DNA of 16,037 nt, from NCBI RefSeq assembly GCF_003597675.1, contig NZ_CP030833.1:1-16037 (forward strand), in the 5' to 3' direction. Below the pieces are notes generated by a model, which saw only the letters and a list, made by a program, of their open reading frames with translations, was not told where the DNA came from and did not search any database. This document shows positions 1 to 7,689 of the stretch, one piece after another. Source of the DNA: Neorhizobium sp. NCHU2750. Its GTDB lineage: Bacteria > Pseudomonadota > Alphaproteobacteria > Rhizobiales > Rhizobiaceae. Within the stretch, counting starts at the first letter, position 1. Every line of letters begins with the position of its first letter. The position numbers were made by a program, and so were the translations under genes.

Positions 1-1068
1 ATGAACCACAACGACGAATCACTTATTCGCGACGACGACCTGCGCGCCCAGCTTGAGGCGCAGCGGGGCAAGTCGCCCGTGTTCGACGTTTACGTGCGCA
101 GCCTCATCAGCACGCAGATCAAGCGGGATGAGAAAAAGGCCGCCGACGAAGCCAAAGCCGCCAAGCTTGCCGCCATGCCGCGCGAGAAGCGCCGCCGGGC
201 GATTTTCCGTGAGGTTATCGAGAACGAAGGGCCATCGCCGGATAACCTGCGGTACATGCCCACGCCTTTGGCGATTTGTGGCCTGCCCTACAAAGCCCTG
301 CCGGAGGGCGTGACCGAGTTCGAACGCACCCAAGGACGCATGGCCGTTACCGTGACCGCAGGCAAGCTCCGCTCGCCCGATGGCCGCAAGGTGCAGCAGC
401 CTGTGCCTTATGGCCCGAAGGCACGCCTCATCATGGCGCACCTGTCAACCGAAGCCTTGCGCAACAACTCGCCCATCGTGGAAACCTCCGAAACCCTGTC
501 CGCCTTCATGCGCGACATGGGGTTCGAGCCGCGCGGCGGGAAGAATGGCAATATTGAGCCGTTCAAAGAGCAGCTTCGCGCTCTCGCAGCCTGCCGCATG
601 GAAATCAGCACGTGGGACGGCAAGCGTTCCGGCCAGATTGACGTCAAGCCGTTGCAGAAGGTCGAGCTATGGTTCCCCGACCACGACCACCAGAAATCCC
701 TTTGGCCAACCACCATCGCGTTTTCCGGTGACTTCTACAACGAACTCAAGAACCACGCCCTGCCCATCGACGTGCGCGTGTTGCGCGCCCTTTCCAATTC
801 GGCTCGTCGTCTCGACCTGATGTTGTGGGTTACTTACCGCATCACGCGCCTGCAAACGCGCCTTGTTCTCGACTGGCAACCGCTCAAGAGCCAGTTCGGG
901 GAGGATTATACCCGAGATCGCGACTTCAAGGCCGCGCTGGTGCAGGACTTGGCAGCTCTGAAAGACATTTTCCCGAAGCTGCCGGTGAAGCTCACCGAGC
1001 GGGGGCTGGAGATGGAAGCGGCCGACGCTTCGGCCCTTGCTATCCCCAAACGCGCCCTCAAAGCCTAA
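1..1068 (+). CDS. repA: Plasmid replication initiator, RPA/RepA_C family
   Basis: A 355-residue protein of the 'plasmid encoding RPA' family, the initiator of many alphaproteobacterial iteron plasmids. It should bind the iterons just downstream and open the origin with host DnaA. The first 70 residues are charged and rich in Lys/Ala/Arg. The conserved body runs from about residue 80 (RYMPTPLAICGLP) through the family-like stretch around residues 145-200 (arginine-rich, PFKEQLRALAACRMEI) to a winged-helix-like C-terminal half. The ATG is the first base of the window, so no ribosome site is visible unless the molecule is circular; if joined, the upstream bases end CGTTTCGCTC, without an obvious Shine-Dalgarno. 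The full family length and adjacent iterons make the call firm. The exact start is less certain. Confidence 0.92.
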   Translation: MNHNDESLIRDDDLRAQLEAQRGKSPVFDVYVRSLISTQIKRDEKKAADEAKAAKLAAMPREKRRRAIFREVIENEGPSPDNLRYMPTPLAICGLPYKALPEGVTEFERTQGRMAVTVTAGKLRSPDGRKVQQPVPYGPKARLIMAHLSTEALRNNSPIVETSETLSAFMRDMGFEPRGGKNGNIEPFKEQLRALAACRMEISTWDGKRSGQIDVKPLQKVELWFPDHDHQKSLWPTTIAFSGDFYNELKNHALPIDVRVLRALSNSARRLDLMLWVTYRITRLQTRLVLDWQPLKSQFGEDYTRDRDFKAALVQDLAALKDIFPKLPVKLTERGLEMEAADASALAIPKRALKA

Positions 1069-1091
1069 CCCCCTAAAAATCAGGTAGTGAA

Positions 1092-1113
1092 ACGCTGAAA
1101 AGCGTGTCTTTTT
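1092..1113 (+). terminator. Weak intrinsic terminator after repA
   Basis: A five-base stem (ACGCT at 1092-1096, AGCGT at 1101-1105) with a GAAA loop is followed by GTC and five T at 1109-1113. It lies 24 bases after the repA stop and before the first iteron. The stem is short, so termination may be partial. Confidence 0.45.
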
Positions 1114-1124
1114 GCGTATTTAGC

Positions 1125-1308
1125 TACGCTGATTAAGTCGCGCTCAGTGGATAACTTTTTGCAGCTTTTTCAGGTATCTAGACCCCCTCCTACGCTGATT
1201 AGGTCGCGCCCCTACGCTGATTAGGTCGCGCTTTCGCCCCCAGCTACGCTGATTAGGTCGCGCCCCTACGCTGATTAGGTCGCGCAATCCACGCTGATTA
1301 GGTCGCGC
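1125..1308 (+). repeat. oriV: Origin iterons (six direct repeats)
   Basis: Six same-strand copies of a 19-base unit, TACGCTGATTAGGTCGCGC, lie at 1125-1143, 1191-1209, 1213-1231, 1245-1263, 1267-1285 and 1290-1308. Copies 2 to 5 are identical. Copy 1 has AAG for AGG, and copy 6 starts with C. Start-to-start distances are 66, 22, 32, 22 and 23 bases, close to whole turns of DNA, so bound initiator would sit on nearly one face. This is the classic architecture of an iteron origin next to its Rep gene. Degenerate copies flank repA (see 16011-16037 and 1069-1089). Confidence 0.93.
1147..1154 (-). promoter_or_regulatory. DnaA box
   Basis: GTGGATAA on the plus strand reads TTATCCAC on the minus strand, the first eight bases of the consensus DnaA box TTATCCACA. 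It lies in the gap between iteron 1 and iteron 2, where a host DnaA site is commonly found in iteron origins. Confidence 0.7.
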
Positions 1309-1425
1309 CTATATATAGAACAGAAAGATTCAGAAAGGTTTTTACAGAAAGCTTCTCTACAGAAACCCTTTTACAGAATAACAGAAAGAGGCTTTTTCAA
1401 ATTTTGGAAAAGGGATTTTGGAGAC
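1309..1425 (+). other. AT-rich unwinding region with CAGAAA repeats
   Basis: Directly after the last iteron the sequence turns AT-rich (starting CTATATATAG) and carries CAGAAA at 1321, 1331, 1345, 1360 and 1382, plus CAGAAT at 1374, all on the same strand. The position next to the iterons fits a DNA-unwinding element, and the repeated hexamer may be a strand-specific site for Rep or DnaA on melted DNA. The first part is standard for such origins. The role of the hexamer is inference. Confidence 0.55.
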
Positions 1426-1546
1426 ACAAACGCAGGCGGCAAATAAGGGCCTCTGAGGCGTTTCTTTCTTCCTGATGACCCGACACTAGGAAAAACATCG
1501 AAACCCATCTCACAGCCCTCCTATGAGGTTGTGAGGGCATGGTAGG

Positions 1547-1565
1547 CGCTGGGCGATGCCCAGCG
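1547..1565. other. Perfect hairpin beside the small gene's stop
   Basis: CGCTGGGC (1547-1554) and GCCCAGCG (1558-1565) form an eight-base perfect stem with a three-base loop. It sits two bases beyond the minus-strand stop at 1568. No T run follows on either strand, so it looks like an RNA 3'-end stabiliser or protein site rather than a standard intrinsic terminator. A second near-perfect stem (CTCACAGCC / GGTTGTGAG) lies at 1510-1536. Confidence 0.4.
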
Positions 1566-1994
1566 GCCTAACCCTTGACGGTCATCGGCTCCTCAGCCTG
1601 TACCGTGTGATGAAGTGAATCATTCTTTTGCGGCCATGGCAATGGCCGGGTTGGTGGCTGATCGTGCAGCGCCGCCATGATCGCAACGACCTCGGCGGTG
1701 GTTGGTGCATGGATCTCGTAATCCGCCGTCTTCACGGATGAGCCGCGCCCCCAAAAGGCAGCGCCGCGTGCCGCGCACGCTTTCAGACAATCGACCAACC
1801 AATCCTGCATTTCCAGCGCCTCCATGTCGTTCCGAAGCTTGTAGGCGGCAAATGGTTGTCACCGCAAAGCACAGGCTCGGACACAGGGTAGGGTGGCATG
1901 GGGAGTGTTGAATGCGAACGCAGGATTCGGGAACCGAATCACGCAGGAGCATGGTGCAACTCATGTTGAGTGCGAAAATCAGGCCTAACCCTTG
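1565..1994 (+). repeat. 13-bp direct repeats bracketing the 85-codon gene
   Basis: GGCCTAACCCTTG occurs at 1565-1577 and again, identical and in the same orientation, at 1982-1994, 417 bases apart. The small minus-strand gene at 1568-1825 lies between them and its stop codon is inside the left copy. This could be the footprint of a recombination or insertion event, or a chance duplication. Confidence 0.6.
1568..1825 (-). CDS. Small hypothetical protein (85 aa)
   Basis: I do not recognise this protein. It starts MEALEMQDWLVDCLKACAAR and continues with a glycine/tryptophan segment and a stretch ADYEIHAPTTAEVVAIMAAL that looks like strand then helix. No signal peptide or membrane segment is visible. 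Codon use (many G/C third positions, balanced residues) resembles the plasmid's real genes, which is the main reason to keep it. The ATG has a poor ribosome site. The frame stays open for 11 codons upstream of it, back to a stop, and that stretch (PFAAYKLRND) also reads like protein, so the gene may be the remnant of a longer one. It sits between two 13-bp direct repeats. Confidence 0.45.
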   Translation of the reverse strand: MEALEMQDWLVDCLKACAARGAAFWGRGSSVKTADYEIHAPTTAEVVAIMAALHDQPPTRPLPWPQKNDSLHHTVQAEEPMTVKG

Positions 1995-2132
1995 TTCAAA
2001 TACCTTCGGGGGTATGGGGGCAGACAGCCCCCATTCAAGAAAATCACGGCGTTAATAATACACCAACCTTGGCGATTGACTGCCGCAGGCTGCTTTGTAA
2101 GCTACGATTGTAGAGGGCAATTGGGGAATACT
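1826..2132. other. Intergenic stretch with two strong hairpins
   Basis: No gene is seen. GATTCGG / CCGAATC (1924-1930, 1934-1940) forms a seven-base stem with a GAA loop, flanked by a direct repeat of ACGCAGGA. ATGGGGG / CCCCCAT (2014-2020, 2028-2034) forms another with a seven-base loop. A TTGACT at 2076-2081, sixteen bases before TAAGCT, is a weak promoter candidate for the SHOCT gene at 2133. Confidence 0.4.
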
Positions 2133-2483
2133 ATGGGTAAGTTGGTTATTGGCACCGGCATGATGCTGGTCGGGGTATTTATGTGTTTCACGGTCGTGCT
2201 GGCTATTCCGGGAACGATCATGGCCTTTATCGGCGGCGGCATGATGTTCGCCGGGTTCGCCTCAGTCACCAAGTCCACCGTTAAGGGGGGTATGGCGGCC
2301 GGGAAGATCGCCCGCGACATGAGGGCGAACCGCGAAGATACGACACTCATCGAGGCGCAGCCTGTTGAGGCTCACCGCAGCGTGGCGGATGAAATCGCCA
2401 AGCTTGCCGATCTGCTTAACGCAGGACACCTGACGCAAGCCGAATTCGATCAGCGTAAGGGCCAGCTTCTCAGCCAAGCTTGA
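2133..2483 (+). CDS. Small inner-membrane protein with SHOCT domain
   Basis: A 116-residue protein. Residues 4-24 and 26-44 form two hydrophobic helices rich in Gly and Met, followed by a basic linker (KGGMAAGKIARDMRANR) and, at 83-116, a SHOCT domain: an EIAKLADLLNAGHLTQAEFD core followed by QRKGQLL. SHOCT tails are short oligomerisation modules found at the ends of membrane and phage-related proteins; the function here is unknown. An upstream extension to 1992 is open, but the ATG at 2133 directly precedes the first membrane helix and follows a GGGGAA ribosome site, so I chose it. The 3' end overlaps the convergent coupling-protein gene by 14 bases. Confidence 0.75.
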   Translation: MGKLVIGTGMMLVGVFMCFTVVLAIPGTIMAFIGGGMMFAGFASVTKSTVKGGMAAGKIARDMRANREDTTLIEAQPVEAHRSVADEIAKLADLLNAGHLTQAEFDQRKGQLLSQA

Positions 2484-4566
2484 GCAGCCCGCCGCTGGTA
2501 TCGAAGGCCTTCGCCGACTCCATACGGTCGGCGAACTCGGCATAGCCGTAGGCCTTCACCACGCGGGCAGGGGAGTGCCCCTGCGCTATTGTCAGGGTCA
2601 GGTCGCGGAAGGCCTCGCCGGTCAGTTCGTGTGGGAACACGAGCGGCTTGCGTTGGCCGTCAATCAGGCCGTGCCGCTCGTCCAACTGCTTGGACAGGTT
2701 CAGGGCTTGCTCGCCGCTGATGCCCATAAACTGCCGCACGAGGCTGTTTTGCAGGAATCCGTCAGGGTTCTTGTAATGCTCTGCGAGCTGCCCGAAATTT
2801 TGCGCAAACATCCAGAGCCGCACGCCGTAACCGCGCCCCATGTCGAGGGCGGTTTCCAGCAGGTCAAGGCGATGGAGCTTGGGCATTTCATCGAGGAAGA
2901 ACGTCACGACCGGCGCGTTACGGTCGGGTTCATCCCGGCACAGCGCATAGATGGTCTGTCCTATGAGCGCGCGGAAGAACGAGGTGTATTGCTTCAGCTC
3001 CTTTAGGCTGATGCAGATATAGAGGGTCGCCTTGTCCCGGCGCAGCGTCATAGGGTCGAAGGTCGAGCGGGCGCTCAGCTCCTCGATGCGCGGGGCCTGC
3101 CACGTGTCGATGTGCGTGCGCGCCGTGTCCGTGACGCTTTCGCGCACCTTGGGCGGCATCGAGCGCACGGCCTTGGCCGTGCGTTCCAGCTTTTTGACGC
3201 CGGATTGGGCGAGGTGGTTGAGCCACAGCTCCAACTCACTCCCCGCAATCCCGGTATCGGCGCCGTCAGGCGCCATGGGTTCGAGATACAGGCGATCAAA
3301 AATTGCCGACAGGGTACGGTCGTCCTTCTCGAACAATGCCGTGTCGAGAATGGCGTCAGCCAACAAATCAAGGCCGCGCTTGTCCCAATAATCCTTTTTG
3401 CCGACTTCCTGCGGCACCATCAGCAGATCCACGAGGCTTTTGGCATCTTCGTAGGCATCAGCCAGCGGCTCCGCGCGCACGGTATCGAGCGGGTTGAAAT
3501 GGATGGAGTTGGCCGGATCGGAGGGTGCGAACCTATAGACCGGCCCGACATTACGGGCGCGCCAGACGGCCGTCTGGTCGAACAGCTCGCCCTTGATGTC
3601 GAGGACGACTGCGCCGCCGTCCATGGTCAGGAGGTTGCGCATGACCGTCTGGCTCTTGCCCTGACCGGGAGGGCCGAAGGTGATGAGGCTTTCGTTCTGG
3701 TCATACAGGAGTTCGGATTCCGAACCCTCTATGCGGCCCAAACGTAGCACCGAAGGGCGCGGAGGTTGATGCCTGCATAGCGCCGTGGCGGCCTCCTCTG
3801 GTGCCATCCATGTGGCGCCGGTGACAAGCAGCCGTTTCAAGGTGGCGCGCTCTTCTGCGGTCATAAGGCGAGAGGTGAGGGCATCCCGCAACGCCTGTTG
3901 CAGGCGTTCGGTCGCTTCGCCGGTCGGGCCGAGGTGGCCCTCGATCAAGGTCGTTAGGGTGCGGCGTAGTTCGGCCAACAGGTCGGCCGACTTGAACGGG
4001 CCGTCTGTGACCATCAGGCCCTTGCCCTCATTCCAGACAATCGGCGTAAAGATCGCCAGCCGCTCGCGGCGGTCAATCTGCCCCACGGCCGCCAATAGGT
4101 CGGTCAGGCGAAGGGTGGCTCGTTCGGCCTCCGTCATGTCGCGCAAAGTGCGCCGGAACGCGGCGCCTTTGAGCGCCAGCTCCGCCGAGGCTTGCAGATA
4201 GTCACGCTCCATCGATCCTGCCGCCTTGAGGAGGTAATCCTCGTCACCAGCGCGCCGGTCGAGGTGGGCGTGTTTGTCAGAGATGGTTCGGGCAAGCCGG
4301 AAGAAGCTGACCTCTTTCAGGAGGTCGGGCGTCAGCTCTGCAATCGTCAGGCTGACGGCGTTCAGCTCGTTGGCGTGGAACGCCTCGATTTCCGCCAGCC
4401 GATTGCCCGCCGCGGCGGGAGCGGGCGCAGGTTTGGCCGCGGAGACTGGTAAGGCGGGACGCGCTCGCGAGCGGGCCAAAGCCCCGCCGACGCCGCCGCT
4501 TACGGAATAAGCGTAACCGCCCAGAAAGATGGCGCCGAAGAACGCCGCTAAAATCAGATAATCCAT
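2470..4566 (-). CDS. traG: Type IV coupling protein, VirD4/TraG family
   Basis: A 698-residue ATPase that would dock the relaxase-DNA complex to a type IV secretion channel at the inner membrane. A single N-terminal membrane helix (about residues 3-20) is followed by a Pro/Ala linker and a helical region of some 200 residues. Then come Walker A GPPGQGKS (298-305), the family stretch VYRFAPSDPANSIHFNPL (about 343-360), and Walker B VVTFFLDE (553-560), followed by the WMFAQNFGQL segment typical of VirD4 proteins. I chose the ATG at 4566, directly before the membrane helix and after GGGGGTGTTG, over an upstream frame starting at 4689. Only one membrane helix is seen where VirD4 proteins usually have two. 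No virB genes accompany it, so the plasmid is probably mobilisable rather than self-transmissible. Confidence 0.9.
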   Translation of the reverse strand: MDYLILAAFFGAIFLGGYAYSVSGGVGGALARSRARPALPVSAAKPAPAPAAAGNRLAEIEAFHANELNAVSLTIAELTPDLLKEVSFFRLARTISDKHAHLDRRAGDEDYLLKAAGSMERDYLQASAELALKGAAFRRTLRDMTEAERATLRLTDLLAAVGQIDRRERLAIFTPIVWNEGKGLMVTDGPFKSADLLAELRRTLTTLIEGHLGPTGEATERLQQALRDALTSRLMTAEERATLKRLLVTGATWMAPEEAATALCRHQPPRPSVLRLGRIEGSESELLYDQNESLITFGPPGQGKSQTVMRNLLTMDGGAVVLDIKGELFDQTAVWRARNVGPVYRFAPSDPANSIHFNPLDTVRAEPLADAYEDAKSLVDLLMVPQEVGKKDYWDKRGLDLLADAILDTALFEKDDRTLSAIFDRLYLEPMAPDGADTGIAGSELELWLNHLAQSGVKKLERTAKAVRSMPPKVRESVTDTARTHIDTWQAPRIEELSARSTFDPMTLRRDKATLYICISLKELKQYTSFFRALIGQTIYALCRDEPDRNAPVVTFFLDEMPKLHRLDLLETALDMGRGYGVRLWMFAQNFGQLAEHYKNPDGFLQNSLVRQFMGISGEQALNLSKQLDERHGLIDGQRKPLVFPHELTGEAFRDLTLTIAQGHSPARVVKAYGYAEFADRMESAKAFDTSGGLLKLG

Positions 4567-4760
4567 CAACACCCCCATGCCCAAGGTGAAGGTAGCCGGA
4601 GGGAAACAGGTAGGCAATGCAACAGGCAGTGGTGGGTGAAGCAACGCCGCAGCGGTGGCCGGGAGATACCGCGCCCTTGCCCGGCCCATGACGTTGCCAT
4701 GGTCACGGGCGGCAGGCGCTTGCGGTTTCTAATGAAGGCTTGTAGCTTGGCGGCATTGTT

Positions 4761-4792
4761 AGGGCGCACTTATGGGTTTCGTTCCGAAACCC
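4761..4792 (-). other. oriT: Origin of transfer (MOBQ type)
   Basis: On the minus strand, reading from 4792 down to 4761, an eight-base inverted repeat GGGTTTCG / CGAAACCC with a GAA loop is followed by one A and then TAAGTGCGCCCT. An inverted repeat directly 5' of a TAAGTGCGCCCT-like core is the layout of RSF1010/R1162-type origins, where the relaxase cuts just before CCCT (here between about 4765 and 4764). The site lies 27 bases upstream of a relaxase whose sequence matches RSF1010 MobA. If cut as in R1162, the coupling-protein side would enter the recipient first and the relaxase gene last. Confidence 0.88.
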
Positions 4793-4818
4793 GCGCCCAC
4801 CACCGTCTGGGGCGTTGA

Positions 4819-5841
4819 GTGGCAATCTATAGCCTGAACCACAAGCCGGTCGGCAAAAGCACGCAGGAGCGGCCGTACACGACCGGTGCCCACGTGAATT
4901 ACATCACCCGTGAAAAGGCTCTAGGCCGTCTCGACGGCGCCCGCTTGCCCGTGGACAAGGACGGCGCCCGCGACTTCTTCAACAGGGCCGAGGACGGCAG
5001 CCGCGCCAATGGGCGCGTTGCGGACAAGCTCATGCTGGCGCTGCCCAAGGAGCTGACACCCGAGCAGCGCCACGAGCTGGTGCGTGGCTTCGCCGAGGAC
5101 GTGACAGGTGGCAAGGCGCCATGGCTGGCCGCCCATCACGACAAGGGCAGGGATGCCAGCAACCCTCACTGCCACCTTGTCCTACGTGACCAAGACCCGA
5201 CCACCGGCAAGCGTGTGTTCGGGATGAGCGAACGCGGTTCTACCCAGCGCCTGCGCGAGAAATGGCAAGACCATGCCAACCGCGCTCTAGAGCGCGCAGG
5301 ACGGCCGGAGCGCATCGACGCCCGCACCCTGAAGGCGCAGGGTATCGACCGCGAGCCGCAAATCCATGAAGGGCCGCGCAACCGCGCAGCTTCTGAAAAC
5401 GGCCGCAGGCCCGTGTCACGGCCGCGCAATTTTCGGAACCGGCCGGGAGCCAAAGTTCCCAACCGACGCGTTGATTACCCCTCAATTGATAAGGGCCGAA
5501 CGCGGGCCGAGTATAACCGTGAGCGGCCGACTGAGCGCGATTATTGGAACGAGCTGGACGCTCACCGCCAACAGGAGGAGCTGGACGGCTTGCGCCGCCT
5601 GCACCTCCCTCCGGACGGACGGCGCGACGAGCCGCCGCCCCGGTCGTTTGGCGACAAGCTCAAGGCCTTCCGCGCGCAAAAGGAGGCCGACAAGGGTTTG
5701 CCCATGCCGTCGGCCAAAACACCCGTACAACAGGGCTTGCCATTGAAAGAGTTTCTGGCGAAAAGTAGGGGCAGGCCTTCCGATCGCGCGCCGCCTCTGC
5801 GGCCCACGCGGAAGGGCAGGGACGACGACCGCGAGCGGTAG
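4819..5841 (+). CDS. mobA: MobA/MobL-type relaxase (MOBQ)
   Basis: A 340-residue nicking enzyme for oriT at 4761-4792. The start is GTG at 4819, giving MAIYSLNHKPVG, the usual opening of MobA relaxases. The stretch AHVNYITREK places the likely catalytic tyrosine at Y28, matching Y25 of RSF1010 MobA. Residues 70-82 carry the LMLALPKELT segment, and NPHCHLVLRD (115-124) supplies metal-binding histidines H117 and H119, with HHD at 106-108. The relaxase domain ends near 190. The rest is Arg/Pro-rich and has no primase domain. The last 36 residues, with LKEFLAK and a KGRDDDRER end, resemble the tail of the next protein. A possible ribosome site GGGGCG lies 6 bases before the GTG. Confidence 0.92.
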   Translation: MAIYSLNHKPVGKSTQERPYTTGAHVNYITREKALGRLDGARLPVDKDGARDFFNRAEDGSRANGRVADKLMLALPKELTPEQRHELVRGFAEDVTGGKAPWLAAHHDKGRDASNPHCHLVLRDQDPTTGKRVFGMSERGSTQRLREKWQDHANRALERAGRPERIDARTLKAQGIDREPQIHEGPRNRAASENGRRPVSRPRNFRNRPGAKVPNRRVDYPSIDKGRTRAEYNRERPTERDYWNELDAHRQQEELDGLRRLHLPPDGRRDEPPPRSFGDKLKAFRAQKEADKGLPMPSAKTPVQQGLPLKEFLAKSRGRPSDRAPPLRPTRKGRDDDRER

Positions 5842-5848
5842 GGGTGGC

Positions 5849-6445
5849 ATGTCAGTCGACGAGCGCGACCTCGCTATGAGCGAGGACGAACTGGCAAGAG
5901 CACGGTTTGCGGAACGCAACAGCCGTAGCCGTCTCAATGACACGATGCGCCAATCGTTCCTGTCGCCAAAGCGCGCCATGAACCGCATCCAGAAGGCCCG
6001 CGCCAAACACGGTGACAAGACCGTTTTCGACAAGCTCCGTGACCCTAAGAGCCGCGCCTATGGGCGGCGCCCCGGCAGTCTGCTGTCACGGGGTGGCCTG
6101 CGCGGCGGTGCCCGCCGCAAGCGACACGAGGCCTTGCTGGCGCGCCGTCGCCTGCCCGAGCAGCTTCTCGACCATGAAAACAGCGCTGGACGCCTGCGCG
6201 GCGCCGAGCGGGGCCACAAGGAGGCCCGCGACCGGTATCGGCCGCCAGCGGGCGGCGGCCCGAAACAATCGTTCCTGTCTCGCCTCATCAACCGTCCCTC
6301 TCCTGACGCCGTGCCTGCGCCTCATAATCATGCCGGAAAGGGATTCTCCCTGAAGGAAGCTCTTGCCAAGCGAGCGCAACGGTCGGCCGAGAGACCGACC
6401 TCGAAACCGCGCCCAAAAGGCCGGGATTTTGAGCGAGAGCGCTAA
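5849..6445 (+). CDS. Basic mobilisation accessory protein (putative)
   Basis: A 198-residue, very Arg-rich protein with no membrane segment or known catalytic motif that I can see. It starts 7 bases after the relaxase stop, with a strong AGGGGTGG ribosome site, so it is in the same operon. Its C-terminus (GFSLKEALAK at 165-174, then KGRDFERER at 190-198) mirrors the relaxase tail, and an SFLSRLINRP stretch before it resembles the relaxase's SFGDKLKAF. It probably acts with the relaxase at oriT or travels with it. The shared arginine-rich end could be a coupling-protein recognition tag. The function is inferred from place and tail only. Confidence 0.7.
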   Translation: MSVDERDLAMSEDELARARFAERNSRSRLNDTMRQSFLSPKRAMNRIQKARAKHGDKTVFDKLRDPKSRAYGRRPGSLLSRGGLRGGARRKRHEALLARRRLPEQLLDHENSAGRLRGAERGHKEARDRYRPPAGGGPKQSFLSRLINRPSPDAVPAPHNHAGKGFSLKEALAKRAQRSAERPTSKPRPKGRDFERER

Positions 6446-6735
6446 AGCGTCCAACGCACCACGAGGGCCTGCGAGGTGCGCCCATCTGGGTGCTGGCGTT
6501 TCTCCCATTCCACGCCAAACCCTTCCGCCCGCAGGGCTTCGGCCGTGGCCTTCGCCGCGACCGTCTGCGACACGTCAACGGCCTTCTCGGGCGCCACGGT
6601 GATGTGGGTGAATCCGTTCCCAGCCGCGTCAGAGATCCGCGTCTTTACGGCCGACAGGTCAAGCAGTTTCTCCGCTTCGCGTTCGAGCGCCTGCCGGGTC
6701 ATTTCCTTGACCCGCTCCAAAATGGTGCCCGTCAT
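6442..6735 (-). CDS. Small protein coupled to the integrase gene (97 aa)
   Basis: I do not recognise this 97-residue protein. It opens with a charged helix (MTGTILERVKEMTRQALEREAEKLLD), then a mixed strand/helix region GFTHITVAPEKAVDVS and an Ala-rich helix, ending VVRWTL. No membrane segment is present. Its ATG overlaps the integrase stop in an ATGA junction (6732-6735), so the two are translationally coupled on one minus-strand transcript. The 3' end overlaps the mobilisation operon by four bases. A recombination accessory role is possible from its place, but nothing in the sequence shows it. Confidence 0.65.
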   Translation of the reverse strand: MTGTILERVKEMTRQALEREAEKLLDLSAVKTRISDAAGNGFTHITVAPEKAVDVSQTVAAKATAEALRAEGFGVEWEKRQHPDGRTSQALVVRWTL

Positions 6736-7631
6736 GCCGCCGCCCCCTGTTGGGTGGTGCTGGCAAAGCGGCGCCCCAAATAGGTGTCTGTGACATCGAG
6801 GCGGCCGTGTCCCAGCTCATGCGATACCTCCAAACGCGCGGCGCGGTCGCGCGCCGCCTGCGCGGGTGTCATGCGGTCAACGGTTGGGCCGCCGGCGGCA
6901 GGGCATGACCAGCCCGTGAGCTGCTTATAGCGCCACTGCGCATAGGCATGGCGGTAGCCGTGGGCATTCCCGATGCCCGCCTTGAGGAGCTGGTTTTCGT
7001 AGGCCTTCACAGCCTGAAAATAGTTCCTCCCCTCCCCTATCAGCGACCCGTCGCCCACCAGCTCGCGCACCTCGTCGAGGAGAGCGCGTTGCTTGTCGTG
7101 CGTGATCGGAATTTCGCGATACCGGCCGCCTTTGCACCAGCTCGCCTTCAGGGCGAGGCGGTCGCCTTTGTCAGCCAGTCCCGGCCGGAGCTTCAACGCC
7201 TCCTCACGCCGCAGGCCGAACGCGGCCTCGAGCTTTAGGGCAAGGCGCACCCGCGCGTCACCTACGCGCTCAAGTGCCGCGCCCTCGAGGCGCTTGGCCT
7301 TATTGCCGGAGAACCGGCCGCGTTCCGCGAGGCCGAACGTGTCATTCGCCTTCGGCAGGAGGCCCGTCTTGCCGACCTGGTGCGCCCACCAGCGCAGCCA
7401 CGTCAGGCGGTTTCGTATGGTTTGGTCGGACAGGCCGCCCGCCTTCCAGTGACCGACAAGGGCGGTCACATGCTTGCCTTTTAGGCTGCGCGCATCAGGC
7501 AGGCGATACCCGAGCGCCAACAAATCGTCAGCCATGGCCAACAAGCCCCGCTGCCTCAGCGCACGGGTGCCGAAACTCCCTTCACCCGAGCGGGTGCAGA
7601 GGGTTTTCAGGCTAAAGCTCAAGTCGTCCAT
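6732..7631 (-). CDS. Tyrosine recombinase / phage-type integrase
   Basis: A 299-residue site-specific recombinase. The N-terminal half (1-110) is a helical SAM-like arm with TIRNRLTWLRWWAHQVGK; the pattern fits the Phage_int_SAM_2 and Integrase_1 families found on plasmids and integrative elements. Catalytic residues appear in order: R141 in FGLRREEALKLRP, K167 in WCKGGRYREIPI, H224 and R227 in HGYRHAYAQ, H275 in SHELGHGRLDVTDTY, and Y284 as nucleophile. All are present, so it should be active. It leads a two-gene minus-strand operon. Its target site is unknown; the tRNA anticodon-arm repeat at 9171 and 9293 is one candidate. The ribosome site is weak. Confidence 0.88.
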   Translation of the reverse strand: MDDLSFSLKTLCTRSGEGSFGTRALRQRGLLAMADDLLALGYRLPDARSLKGKHVTALVGHWKAGGLSDQTIRNRLTWLRWWAHQVGKTGLLPKANDTFGLAERGRFSGNKAKRLEGAALERVGDARVRLALKLEAAFGLRREEALKLRPGLADKGDRLALKASWCKGGRYREIPITHDKQRALLDEVRELVGDGSLIGEGRNYFQAVKAYENQLLKAGIGNAHGYRHAYAQWRYKQLTGWSCPAAGGPTVDRMTPAQAARDRAARLEVSHELGHGRLDVTDTYLGRRFASTTQQGAAA

Positions 7632-7689
7632 GGTTCATGTCTTTCGGTAAGTTTTATTGACCAGCCATGAGGCCGCGTGCGGCGTTCAA

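Noticed and set aside
1620..1964. 114-codon minus-strand frame overlapping the 85-codon gene
   Set aside because: Cys/Arg/His-rich shadow frame. The 85-codon frame has the better codon use.
4636..4818. 60-codon frame ending at the relaxase start
   Set aside because: It lies across oriT and has no ribosome site. The inverted repeat and nick core explain the sequence.
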